Counted from the stretch's first letter, positions 1 to 6,537 are shown. The stretch is 15,591 nt of DNA from DASZOC01 sp035550975 (GCA_035550975.1 DASZOC010000022.1:1-15591), one strand, 5' to 3'. Notes: a model not told the origin generated them from the sequence alone. Translations and numbers: made by a program.

Positions 1-140
1 CCGTCGCTTACCTGACCGAAGGCGGCGAGGTGACGCTGACGGCATGGCTCGGCGAGATCAAGGTAGATCCTGTGGCCCCCGAGGAAGGTGGGCAGCGGGC
101 AGCTGCTCTCGCGACCTTCTGGAGTTTGCTCGGGCGCTAA
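1..140 (+). CDS. C-terminal end of an unidentified protein (5' truncated by the window)
   Basis: An open frame enters from the left edge (first full codon at base 3) and ends with TAA at 138-140, giving about 45 C-terminal residues. The peptide starts VAYLTEGGEV, has a TAWLGEIKVDP stretch that looks like beta strand, and ends in a hydrophobic ATFWSLLGR tail. I do not recognise the family from this fragment. The reading is supported by the strong intrinsic terminator starting 24 bases after the stop, which marks the end of a transcription unit. The overlapping ATG-initiated frame at 44-226 runs straight through the terminator and is judged a shadow. Confidence 0.6.
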   Translation, partial: VAYLTEGGEVTLTAWLGEIKVDPVAPEEGGQRAAALATFWSLLGR

Positions 141-163
141 CCAAAAACGACATCCGCAGTGTG

Positions 164-195
164 GAGGGGCCCCCGTCGGGGGCCCCTCTTCTTTT
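164..195 (+). terminator. Strong intrinsic terminator
   Basis: A perfect 11-bp stem (164-174 paired with 178-188, arms GAGGGGCCCCC and its complement) with a 3-base loop is followed by TTCTTTT at 189-195. It lies 24 bases after the stop at 140 and separates the preceding unit from panB. It is the only hairpin in the window with a clear U-tract. Confidence 0.93.
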
Positions 196-338
196 GCCCG
201 CTTACCGTCACGCGCTGCGTCGTTAGCCACAGTCCCGTAGGAATCCAGCCGCCCGCGCATGGCCTACCGCGCGCATCTCGAGCGAGGTCTGCGGCGTATG
301 CTCGGCCACGACTGCGGCTACCTAGCTAGGAGGCGACA

Positions 339-1145
339 GTGTCTGTAACGGTGCGCGACATCCAGGCGTTCCGGGAGCGAGGCGAGCGTTTCGCCATGCT
401 CACCGCATACGACGCTCTCTCGGCCCGGCTTCTCGACGAAGCCGGCATCCCGATCATCCTCGTGGGAGACACCCTCGGGATGGTCGTGCTGGGCTACGAC
501 GACACGCTCCCGGTGACGGTGGACCAGATGCTCCATCACACCGCGGCCGTACGGCGCGGCGTCAAGGACGCCCTCGTTGTCGGCGACATGCCGTTCATGA
601 GCTATCAGGCGTCCCTGGAGGAAGGCTTCCGCAACGCCGGTCGCTTCCTCAAAGAAGCCGGCGCGCACGCGGTCAAGCTCGAGGGTGGGGGCCGCGTGCT
701 GGAGCTGGTCGCTCGTCTAACCGAGTCGGGCATCCCCGTGATGGGCCACCTGGGGCTGACCCCGCAATCGATCCATCAGTTCGGCGGACACCGGGTTCAG
801 GGCCGCAGCGACGAGCAGGCCCACCAGATAGTCAAGGACGCGAAGTCACTCGAAGCGGCGGGAGCGTTCGCCGTCGTCCTCGAGGCAGTACCGGCATCCG
901 TAGCGGCCGAGGTCACCGATACGGTCCGCATCCCCACGATCGGCATCGGGGCCGGCCTCAGCTGCAGCGGTCAGGTACTCGTATTCCACGACTTCCTCGG
1001 GATCACTCAGTGGCCGGACGGTAAGGCCCCGCGCTTCGTCAAGCGTTACGCGGCGCTCGGTGACGAGATCAGGTCGGCCGCGGCCGAGTTCGCGCGTGAG
1101 GTCGCCGACGGCAGGTACCCGGGGCCGGAACACACCTACGATTGA
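339..1145 (+). CDS. panB: 3-methyl-2-oxobutanoate hydroxymethyltransferase (ketopantoate hydroxymethyltransferase)
   Basis: PanB transfers a hydroxymethyl group from 5,10-methylene-tetrahydrofolate to 2-oxoisovalerate, the first committed step of pantothenate and CoA synthesis, in the cytoplasm. At 268 residues it has the normal family length and looks intact. The expected metal ligands of the TIM barrel are visible: Asp44 in VGDTLGM, Asp83 in VGDMPF and Glu115 in KLEGG. The catalytic Glu182 is in VLEAVP, and GHLGLTPQS (136-144) and the GIGAG loop are also conserved. The GTG start is chosen because AGGAGG (328-333) sits 5 bases upstream. A TATGCT hexamer at 297-302 could be its -10 box, but no good -35 is seen. 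It is a stand-alone gene here; the next gene starts 29 bases on with its own promoter-like box. No panC or panD is in the window. Confidence 0.97.
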   Translation: MSVTVRDIQAFRERGERFAMLTAYDALSARLLDEAGIPIILVGDTLGMVVLGYDDTLPVTVDQMLHHTAAVRRGVKDALVVGDMPFMSYQASLEEGFRNAGRFLKEAGAHAVKLEGGGRVLELVARLTESGIPVMGHLGLTPQSIHQFGGHRVQGRSDEQAHQIVKDAKSLEAAGAFAVVLEAVPASVAAEVTDTVRIPTIGIGAGLSCSGQVLVFHDFLGITQWPDGKAPRFVKRYAALGDEIRSAAAEFAREVADGRYPGPEHTYD

Positions 1146-1162
1146 GGCGCGCTAAAAGCTCG

Positions 1163-1174
1163 TAGCCTTGCGGC
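1163..1174 (+). promoter_or_regulatory. Candidate leaderless promoter (-10 box TAGCCT)
   Basis: TAGCCT (1163-1168) ends 6 bases before the GTG start at 1175, the distance expected if transcription begins at the start codon. There is no Shine-Dalgarno sequence in between. A possible -35, TTGAGG (1142-1147), overlaps the panB stop with a short 15-bp spacer. Confidence 0.45.
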
Positions 1175-1870
1175 GTGTCCGGAGCGATCAGGTGTCCTCA
1201 GTGCGGAGGGCTCAACCCGGCGGGAGCCGAATGGTGCGGGCAGTGTCTCGCCCGCTTCACGCGACGCACCCCGCCTCCGCCTCCTCCGCCGCCGGGTAGC
1301 ACTGCGGGGGCGGGGGGCGCGGGCGTCGTCGCACCTGCGAGCCCGGGCGGTGACGGCCGGCAAGCCGTCGTGCCGGCGCAACGCGGTCCGTTCACCGTCA
1401 CCGAGACCGGGATCATCTGGCGCTGCACCCGGTGCGACAACGACAACCCGTTGGACGCGCAGATCTGCTCGGTATGCGGCACCCGCTTCGCCGACATACT
1501 CAACCCCCCACGCGAACGCCCGATCCGTGACCCCAACAACATGGCGATGTATTCGTTGTTCCTGCCGGGGGCGGGGCACTGGCAGATGGACCTGAAGGCC
1601 CAGGGTGCGGCGCGAGCGATCGTCAGCGCCTGGGTCGTGATGGTCGCGTTACTCGCGGCGATCGCGGGTGCCACCGTCATGGCCGTCGTCTTCGGGATGG
1701 CGGCGTTCGTGCTGTGGATGGTTGCCGCCCACGACGCCTACCGCGAAGCGCGCGGCGAATCACAGATGGTTCTCCTGAAGCCAAGGGTGTTCGTTTACCT
1801 GGTGCTCGGGCTCTTGATGCTGATGATCGTGTTGCTCGTCTCCGCCGGGTTCCGAGCAGGGCGGGCCTGA
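1175..1870 (+). CDS. Double zinc-ribbon membrane protein of unknown function
   Basis: A 231-residue protein with two CxxC...CxxC zinc ribbons: Cys7/10/21/24 (CPQCGG...WCGQC) and Cys84/87/98/101 (CTRCDN...ICSVC). They are joined by a low-complexity linker containing eight prolines (33-40) and a Gly/Ala-rich run. The C-terminal half is membrane-embedded: a SLFLPGAGHW stretch leads into two closely spaced hydrophobic segments at about 149-190, then a last helix at about 205-226 with a short basic tail. The PGAGHW segment recalls the PGLGH-type motif of TM2-like small membrane proteins; this is a resemblance, not an assignment. The GTG start is the only reasonable one, because the next in-frame ATG lies beyond both ribbons. 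The stop overlaps the next start by one base (TGATG), so it is probably co-translated with the phosphoesterase. Substrate and function are unknown. Confidence 0.85.
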   Translation: MSGAIRCPQCGGLNPAGAEWCGQCLARFTRRTPPPPPPPPGSTAGAGGAGVVAPASPGGDGRQAVVPAQRGPFTVTETGIIWRCTRCDNDNPLDAQICSVCGTRFADILNPPRERPIRDPNNMAMYSLFLPGAGHWQMDLKAQGAARAIVSAWVVMVALLAAIAGATVMAVVFGMAAFVLWMVAAHDAYREARGESQMVLLKPRVFVYLVLGLLMLMIVLLVSAGFRAGRA

Positions 1871-2646
1871 TGGCCGTCTACGTCGTGTCGGACCTGCACG
1901 GTGCGTCCGACGAGCTGCGCAAGGCGGTGCCGGAGGGCGCAACGCTGCTTCTGCTTGGTGACCTGATCAACTTCCTCGATTACATATCGATGACCGGCAT
2001 CCTGACCGAGGTCTTTCCGACCGAGGCCGTAGCTTGGGTGGTCGAGCTGCGCACTGCCGGTCGGGTGGAGGAGGCGAGGCAGGTGATGCACGAACGCGCT
2101 GCAGGACGGGAAGAGGCGATCAAGGAAGAGATAGGTACGCGCGTGCGCGAGCAGTATGCGACCGTCTTCGAGGCGTTGCCCGACCCGACGTATCTGATCC
2201 TCGGCAACGTCGATAACCCCTTACTCGCGCACGCGTTCGCCTGCGAGCGGCCCGGTGTACACGAAGCGGACGGTTCAGTGGTCGCTATCGAAGGCGAGCG
2301 CTTCGGCTTCGTCGGGGGCGCGCTGCCGACGCCGCTCAACGTCGCGGGCGAGATCACCGAAGAGGCGATGCGAGCGAAGATCGAGGGCCTTGGCGATGTC
2401 GACGTACTCTGTTCGCACATACCGCCGGCGATACCCGAGCTCTGTTACGACACGTTGGCGGGGAAGTCCGAAAGAGGAAGCGAGGACTTGTTGGCCTACA
2501 TCGAGGACGTGCAGCCGAGGAGGGCGTATTTCGGGCACGTCCACCAACCGTTGACGTCTGCACTCAGGATCGGGCGAACCTTGTGCATCAATGTCGGCTA
2601 CTTCCGGTCCACGAAGCGCGCGTTCCCGCACGCGAAGGAGGATTGA
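1870..2646 (+). CDS. Calcineurin-like metallophosphoesterase
   Basis: This 258-residue protein carries the full dinuclear-metal phosphoesterase motif set in order: SDLHG (Asp8, His10), LLGDLIN (Asp31), GNVDN (Asn113), CSHIPP (His183) and FGHVH (His223, His225). Members hydrolyse phosphate mono- or diesters, and the substrate cannot be told from sequence. Between the second and third motifs, about residues 45-105, is a charged, probably helical insertion rich in Glu and Arg (VEEARQVMHERAAGREEAIKEE). This is longer than in minimal YfcE-type enzymes and may form a lid or dimer surface. The ATG at 1870 is chosen over upstream in-frame starts because it overlaps the preceding stop as TGATG and the motif-bearing first strand MAVYVVSDLHG begins there. 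It overlaps the next gene in the same way. Confidence 0.93.
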   Translation: MAVYVVSDLHGASDELRKAVPEGATLLLLGDLINFLDYISMTGILTEVFPTEAVAWVVELRTAGRVEEARQVMHERAAGREEAIKEEIGTRVREQYATVFEALPDPTYLILGNVDNPLLAHAFACERPGVHEADGSVVAIEGERFGFVGGALPTPLNVAGEITEEAMRAKIEGLGDVDVLCSHIPPAIPELCYDTLAGKSERGSEDLLAYIEDVQPRRAYFGHVHQPLTSALRIGRTLCINVGYFRSTKRAFPHAKED

Positions 2647-3083
2647 TGGCCGAGACGGTGTCCGACAACATCGACGTTGCCGCCACCGCGGGAGAAGTGT
2701 TCCGCGTCGCCACGGATTTCGAGTCCTATCCCGACTGGAACGCCAACATCAAGAAGGTCGAGGTGCGCGCCACCGACGACGAGGATCGTGCGACCGAGGT
2801 CTTCTACGAGGTCGACGCAAAGGTGAAGACCCTCACCTACACGCTCGGCTACGACTATTCGGAAGCCCCCGGAGCTTTCTCGTGGGACCTGATCGACGGC
2901 GACGTCAAGGAGCTCTCCGGGTCGTACCGGTTCGAGGAGTTCGATGACGTCACGGAAGTGCAGTACGAGACGAAGATCGACCCGGGTTTTCCGATCCCGG
3001 GATTCTTGAAGCGACAAGGGGAGAGGCAGATCGTGAAGGGGGCGCTGCAGGACCTGAAGAAGCGCGTGGAGTCGCGGCGGTGA
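2646..3083 (+). CDS. SRPBCC-fold (START/polyketide-cyclase-like) protein
   Basis: A 145-residue single-domain protein of the SRPBCC superfamily, which forms a deep hydrophobic cavity for lipids or other apolar ligands. Hallmarks are the N-terminal strand AETVSDNIDVAATAGEVFRV, the helix with ATDFESYPDWN (a common signature of the cyclase/dehydrase subgroup), the antiparallel strands through FSWDLIDGDVKELSGSYRF, and the long C-terminal helix ending QDLKKRVESRR. No catalytic residues can be assigned, so it may be a binding protein rather than an enzyme. The ATG at 2646 overlaps the phosphoesterase stop (TGATG), which decides the start; a longer in-frame version beginning inside the previous gene is rejected. 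From general knowledge, similar proteins sit near ROK kinases and a small cysteine protein in actinobacteria. Confidence 0.9.
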   Translation: MAETVSDNIDVAATAGEVFRVATDFESYPDWNANIKKVEVRATDDEDRATEVFYEVDAKVKTLTYTLGYDYSEAPGAFSWDLIDGDVKELSGSYRFEEFDDVTEVQYETKIDPGFPIPGFLKRQGERQIVKGALQDLKKRVESRR

Positions 3084-3090
3084 CCGCGCG

Positions 3091-3414
3091 ATGACCGAAG
3101 AACGCGCCGCTCGATACTCTGACCTCTTCCGAAGCGCGCCGGAAGACACTGTGGCGCGCGCGCGATACACGGATCTGTTCGAGGAGAGCCACGACCACAC
3201 GCCGGACTGCGCCTACTGCCCCGTCTGCGCAACCATCCGCGTCGCTCGCAAGACGAAGCCCGAGGTCGTCGAGCACATCGCCAACGCCGCGCGTGAGCTG
3301 ATGCTGGCGGCCGGGATCTTCCTCGACGGGCTCGGCGACGCGCTCGGACCCGAGCCCGAGCAACCGCGCGAGGACCGCGGCCCCGACAACGTGCGGCCTA
3401 TCGGACCCGTCTAG
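3091..3414 (+). CDS. Small conserved-type protein with CxxCxxC motif and duplicated ARY(S/T)DLF motif
   Basis: A 107-residue protein with three parts. The N-terminus carries two copies of a short motif, ARYSDLF (7-13) and ARYTDLF (24-30), 17 residues apart. Next comes a potential metal site SHDHTPDCAYCPVC with His34, His36, Cys40, Cys43 and Cys46. The rest is a predicted helix (about 55-87, VEHIANAARELMLAAGIFLDGL) and a charged, proline-rich tail. It resembles small actinobacterial proteins found beside SRPBCC and glucokinase genes, but no biochemical function is known to me. The ATG starts 7 bases after the SRPBCC stop with no clear ribosome-binding site. It probably belongs to the same operon. 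Confidence 0.82.
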   Translation: MTEERAARYSDLFRSAPEDTVARARYTDLFEESHDHTPDCAYCPVCATIRVARKTKPEVVEHIANAARELMLAAGIFLDGLGDALGPEPEQPREDRGPDNVRPIGPV

Positions 3415-3432
3415 CAGCAGCGCGACCGCCAC

Positions 3433-3445
3433 TATCCTTGCGCCC
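3433..3445 (+). promoter_or_regulatory. Candidate leaderless promoter (-10 box TATCCT)
   Basis: TATCCT at 3433-3438 ends 7 bases before the ATG at 3446, with no Shine-Dalgarno sequence between. No convincing -35 element is seen about 17 bases upstream. The 31-base gap here is the largest inside the 1175-6472 run, so it is a plausible internal promoter for the ROK-kinase unit. Confidence 0.4.
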
Positions 3446-4381
3446 ATGCGCGCCGCTATCGGAGTCGACGTCGGAGGGACGAGCACGAAGGCCGGCGTCG
3501 TCACGGCGGATGGGACCGTCGTTGCGCGGACGGAGCGTCCGACCGATCGCGCGGCTGCATCCAAGGGTGCGTTGCAGGTCGTCGATGATCTCGTCGAGCA
3601 GGCGCGGCGAGATGCGATCGGAGTATCGGGGGTCGGCCTCGGTGCGGCCGGGTTCGTCGCCGGAGACAGTGTCATCTTTTCTCCGAACCTCGTCTACGAC
3701 GATCCGGCACTTGCTCTAGCCGTCACTACTCGCACCGGTCTGCCCGCGGTCGTAGACAACGACGCGAATGCCGCGGTGTGGGGCGAGCGCACTTTCGGAT
3801 CGGCTCATGGGATCGACGACATCGCGCTGATCACGCTGGGAACCGGCTTCGGCAGCGGTTTCGTCGTCGCCGGGCGACTGCTGCGGGGGCACTCGGGTGC
3901 GGCCGCGGAGCTCGGCCATACCGTGGTCGACCCGTCCGGGCCGCCGTGCCCGTGCGGATTGAGAGGGTGTGCCGAGCAGTTCGTCTCCGGGAACGCTATC
4001 GCTCGGATGGCCCGCGAAGGGGCAGCGTCCGACCCCGATTCGGCGACGGTCGGGCTCGCGGGATCTGCAGAAGCCATCACCGCGGAGCACGTGGCTCGAG
4101 CGGCCCGCGAGCTGGATGAGACCGCACGCACGGTGCTTCGTCGTGCGGGTGTCATGCTCGGCGCGGTGTTGTCGAACGTCGCCAACGTCTTCGATCCCGA
4201 AGTGATCGTCCTGGCGGGAGGGGTGACGCGAGCCGGTGAGCCGTTGCTCGGTCCCGCGCGCGATGAGCTCGTGCGGATGACCGGGGCGCAACGCCGTCGC
4301 CCGATGCGACTGGACGTGTCCACCCTCGGCGCCGATGCGGGGATCCTCGGGGCCGCAGCACTCGTCCTGGAGCCGGCGTGA
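3446..4381 (+). CDS. ROK-family sugar kinase (glucokinase-like)
   Basis: A 311-residue ROK (repressor/ORF/kinase) protein without an N-terminal helix-turn-helix, hence a kinase rather than a repressor. It has the ATP-phosphate loop GVDVGGTSTK (6-15), the catalytic region VDNDANAA with the likely base Asp106, the ITLGTGFGSG adenosine/phosphate segment, His158 in ELGH, and a perfect ROK zinc motif CPCGLRGCAE (168-177; CxCGxxGCxE). The family phosphorylates glucose or related hexoses, usually with ATP. Glucose is the most likely substrate in an actinobacterium, but mannose or N-acetyl sugars cannot be excluded. The ATG has no ribosome-binding site and is preceded by a TATCCT box suggesting leaderless expression. 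Its stop overlaps the next gene by four bases (GTGA). Confidence 0.93.
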   Translation: MRAAIGVDVGGTSTKAGVVTADGTVVARTERPTDRAAASKGALQVVDDLVEQARRDAIGVSGVGLGAAGFVAGDSVIFSPNLVYDDPALALAVTTRTGLPAVVDNDANAAVWGERTFGSAHGIDDIALITLGTGFGSGFVVAGRLLRGHSGAAAELGHTVVDPSGPPCPCGLRGCAEQFVSGNAIARMAREGAASDPDSATVGLAGSAEAITAEHVARAARELDETARTVLRRAGVMLGAVLSNVANVFDPEVIVLAGGVTRAGEPLLGPARDELVRMTGAQRRRPMRLDVSTLGADAGILGAAALVLEPA

Positions 4382-4794
4382 GTGACATAGAGCGTCCCCC
4401 AGACGCGTCTGCCAAGCCCGTGCTCCGTCATGACGACGTCCAGCAGACGAGCTTGCTGGAGTACGCGCTGTTGTTGCCGCGGCTCGTGGTGCTCGTCGCG
4501 AAGCTCGCACGCGATCCGAGGGTGCCGGCGAGGAGCAAAGCGATGCTGGTGTTGCTCGGCGGCTACCTCGTCTCGCCGGTTGAGCTCATCCCGGACTTCC
4601 TGCCGGGGATCGGACAGGTCGACGACATCGTGTTGGTCGCGTTCACGCTCGACCAGATGCTGAACAGGATCCCGGCTGAGATCGTGCGCGAGCACTGGGA
4701 CGGCGACGACGACGTGCTGGAATTGGTGCAGGAGGTCCTCGACATCGCTACGGCCTTCGTGCCGGGGTGGCTTAAGAAGCGCTTCTTTCGGTGA
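4378..4794 (+). CDS. YkvA/DUF1232 family small membrane-associated protein
   Basis: A 138-residue protein whose centre matches the DUF1232 (YkvA) pattern: RVPARSKAMLVLLGGYLVSPVELIPDFLPGIGQVDDIVLVAF. The family core is a hydrophobic hairpin around SP(I/V)(D/E)LIPDF(I/L)P with a following DD. The flanking regions are an N-terminal hydrophobic helix (LLEYALLLPRLVVLVAKLA) and a C-terminal amphipathic part ending in a basic WLKKRFFR. The biochemical role of the family is unknown. The GTG start overlaps the ROK stop as GTGA, and its own stop overlaps the next start in the same way, so translation is probably coupled along the whole unit. Confidence 0.9.
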   Translation: MSDIERPPDASAKPVLRHDDVQQTSLLEYALLLPRLVVLVAKLARDPRVPARSKAMLVLLGGYLVSPVELIPDFLPGIGQVDDIVLVAFTLDQMLNRIPAEIVREHWDGDDDVLELVQEVLDIATAFVPGWLKKRFFR

Positions 4795-5582
4795 CCGGCG
4801 CGGGGGCGGTCGCCGCGATCGTGCTGCTCGCATGGGCCGCCGGACTGATCGCAGGATCGGCCTGGGTTCAGACGTGGTCGGTGGTGAAACGAGGGCACTT
4901 CCGCATCGTTGCGTGGGTGGGCGTCGGCGTCGTAGCGCTGGCAGCCGTGACGTCGCTGGCTGCGACGGACCTGGTCGAAGGTGGCGATGCGCAACGAGGT
5001 CTCGTGTTCATGTTCGCCGGCGGGGTCGTCGTCTACCTTGCGACGCAGTATCGCGCCGACGACGTCGCGGCCGCGATCGTCGGCGCGATCGCCTGCGTCG
5101 TCGGCATCCTCGCCCTGGTCGCGACGGCAGGGTTGTTGGAGGGCTGGCCTCCTCTGCTGTCGGTACCAGGCGTCGTCTCCGGAGCAGCACTCCTGGGGCT
5201 CGTGACGAACGGGATGCTGCTCGGGCACTGGTATCTGAACCAACCGGGACTGAAGCCGTGGGCACTCGCGCGGCTGACGGCGGCGGCGCTCGCCGCGACG
5301 ATCTTGTCCGGTGTCGTAGGTCTCGCGTCGGCCGGTCGGCTCATCGCCGCGCCCACGGAGGGTGCTGCCTTGGGACTCCCCGGATTCGGCGAGAACCTCG
5401 GTCCCGCGTTCTTCTTCGTGTGGGTCGGGCTCGTCGGCTTCACTGCCGCGGTTCTGTTCGGCGCGCGACGGTGTATCGCGATCAGGTCGATCCAGTCCGC
5501 GACGGGGCTGTACTACGTCGCCATCCTGACGGCCGGCGTAGCCGAGTTCCTTGTTCGGTACCTGATGGTCGGAACCGCGTGA
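4791..5582 (+). CDS. Polytopic membrane protein of unknown function (about eight helices, GHWYLN motif)
   Basis: A 263-residue, very hydrophobic protein with about eight predicted membrane segments near residues 4-24, 38-60, 70-86, 92-115, 122-146, 160-185, 200-223 and 236-258. The loop at the end of the fifth helix reads GMLLGHWYLNQPGLK, with His146 at the membrane edge; the motif looks conserved-type and could bind a cofactor or metal. A second polar, aromatic stretch is SATGLYYVAILTAGVAEFLVRY in the last helix. I do not recognise the family. The GTG start overlaps the previous stop (GTGA), and its stop overlaps the next GTG. The coupled oxidoreductase downstream allows, but does not prove, a redox role. 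Confidence 0.85.
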   Translation: MTGAGAVAAIVLLAWAAGLIAGSAWVQTWSVVKRGHFRIVAWVGVGVVALAAVTSLAATDLVEGGDAQRGLVFMFAGGVVVYLATQYRADDVAAAIVGAIACVVGILALVATAGLLEGWPPLLSVPGVVSGAALLGLVTNGMLLGHWYLNQPGLKPWALARLTAAALAATILSGVVGLASAGRLIAAPTEGAALGLPGFGENLGPAFFFVWVGLVGFTAAVLFGARRCIAIRSIQSATGLYYVAILTAGVAEFLVRYLMVGTA

Positions 5583-6472
5583 GCGAGGTACGGATCGGAG
5601 TAACGGTCCCGCAGTTCACCGGCGACCGATCACGATTCGTCGATTCTTGCGAACGAGCGATCGCGCTCGGGTTCGACTCGCTGTGGGTGTTCGACCACCT
5701 CTGGCCGCTCGGAGGCAAGCGCGAGAGGCCGATCCTGGAATGCTGGACCGCACTGGCGTACGTCGCGGCGACCTATCCGGACGTCCAGGTCGGGACGCTC
5801 GTAACGCGTGCGTCGTTACGTCACCCCGTCGTCGTTGCGAAGATGGCGGCGACGCTGGCAGCGATCGCTCCGGACCGCGTCATCGTCGGCCTCGGCAGTG
5901 GCGACGAGATGAACAAGGACGAGAACGTCGCGTTCGGCGCGCCCTACTACGACGCGGGCGATCGCGTGAGGCAGCTCGTGTCGACGCTCGAGGTAGTGCA
6001 GCGGTTCCTGAAAACACCTGAGGCCACACTGCACGACGAGTTCGTGGATGTGCGCGATCTGCCGTCAAGCCCCAGACCCGAGCCACCGCCCAGAGTCTGG
6101 ATCGGCGGCCGCTCGGTCGAGCTCCTCGAGGTGGCGGGTCGGATCGCCGACGGGTGGAATGGATGGGGGGCGAACCTCGCCACGTTCGCCGACGACGCGC
6201 ACAGGGTGCGAGAGATCGCGGGCGAGCGCGCCTTCGACATCTCGTGGGCGGGCCAGGTCTTACTCGCCCGCGACGACGCGACGGCCCGTGAGAGGCTCGG
6301 TGCGCGAGACCCGGCGCACTTCGTCCTCGGCGGGCCCGAGACGGTCCGGGCGCGGCTGCGCGAGGCGATCGCCGCTGGTGCATGTCACCTCATCGTGGCG
6401 CTGCTGGAGGCGGGACCTTCTGCATACGAAGACCTGGCAGCCGTCGTCGAGGACCTCGAAGAGAGCGACTAG
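5579..6472 (+). CDS. LLM-class (luciferase-like) flavin/F420-dependent oxidoreductase
   Basis: A 297-residue TIM-barrel protein of the bacterial luciferase-like group. It shows the N-terminal strand RIGVTVPQF, the second-strand motif AIALGFDSLWVFDHL (27-41), the RHPVVVAKMAATLAAIAPDRVIVGLGSG block (ending at 103-108) and the C-terminal WIGGRSVELLEVAGRIADGWNGW cofactor-binding region. Close relatives in actinobacteria use F420 or FMN; which one applies here, and the substrate, are unknown. The usual G(A/S)GW..EH turn is replaced by GSGDEMNKDENVAFGAPY, a departure that may reflect substrate specificity. The GTG at 5579 is chosen because of the GTGA overlap with the membrane-protein stop and because the first strand starts there; the upstream 250 codons of the same open frame are a shadow. 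The stop is followed after one base by the copper operator. Confidence 0.92.
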   Translation: MSEVRIGVTVPQFTGDRSRFVDSCERAIALGFDSLWVFDHLWPLGGKRERPILECWTALAYVAATYPDVQVGTLVTRASLRHPVVVAKMAATLAAIAPDRVIVGLGSGDEMNKDENVAFGAPYYDAGDRVRQLVSTLEVVQRFLKTPEATLHDEFVDVRDLPSSPRPEPPPRVWIGGRSVELLEVAGRIADGWNGWGANLATFADDAHRVREIAGERAFDISWAGQVLLARDDATARERLGARDPAHFVLGGPETVRARLREAIAAGACHLIVALLEAGPSAYEDLAAVVEDLEESD

Positions 6473-6498
6473 ACATATACCCCCGGGGGGTATATGCT
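6470..6498 (+). promoter_or_regulatory. copA promoter: -35 TAGACA, 17-bp spacer, -10 TATGCT
   Basis: TAGACA (6470-6475) matches the -35 consensus at five of six bases and is exactly 17 bases from TATGCT (6493-6498). The -35 overlaps the stop codon of the preceding gene. Transcription would start near 6505, leaving a leader of about 33 bases before copA. The spacer is almost wholly occupied by the CsoR-type palindrome. Confidence 0.75.
6474..6496. promoter_or_regulatory. CsoR-type copper operator
   Basis: A perfect 23-base palindrome has half-sites CATATACCCCC (6474-6484) and GGGGGTATATG (6486-6496) around a central G at 6485. AT-rich TATA arms flanking a C-run/G-run core are the pattern of CsoR operators upstream of copper-export genes. 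Bound repressor would cover the spacer and the -10 box, with release on Cu(I) binding. No csoR gene lies in the window. Confidence 0.87.
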
Positions 6499-6537
6499 TG
6501 GAGCGGTAAGGACAGCGAGGACCGGGAGACGCAGAGG

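Noticed and set aside
44..226. 60-codon open frame over the left edge
   Set aside because: It runs through a strong terminator and overlaps the end of a better frame ending at 140; composition is Arg/Gly-rich, as expected of a shadow.
198..338. tRNA or riboswitch between the terminator and panB
   Set aside because: No cloverleaf, T-loop sequence or recognisable aptamer was found; only a possible TATGCT box and the AGGAGG site.
1273..1300. CCG/CCT-rich tract in the zinc-ribbon gene as a DNA repeat
   Set aside because: It simply encodes the eight-proline linker with mixed codons and is not a simple perfect repeat.
3805..4833. 342-codon antisense open frame opposite the ROK kinase and YkvA genes
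   Set aside because: It has no domain signals, spans a gene junction antisense, and is contradicted by intact ROK and DUF1232 motifs on the + strand.
4832..5578. N-terminal extension of the LLM oxidoreductase reading frame
   Set aside because: The extension is an Arg-rich shadow of the membrane protein; the GTGA overlap at 5579 and the first barrel strand fix the true start.
6382..6537. Upstream start of copA
   Set aside because: It would begin inside the preceding gene and translate across the operator and promoter; the predicted transcript starts near 6505.
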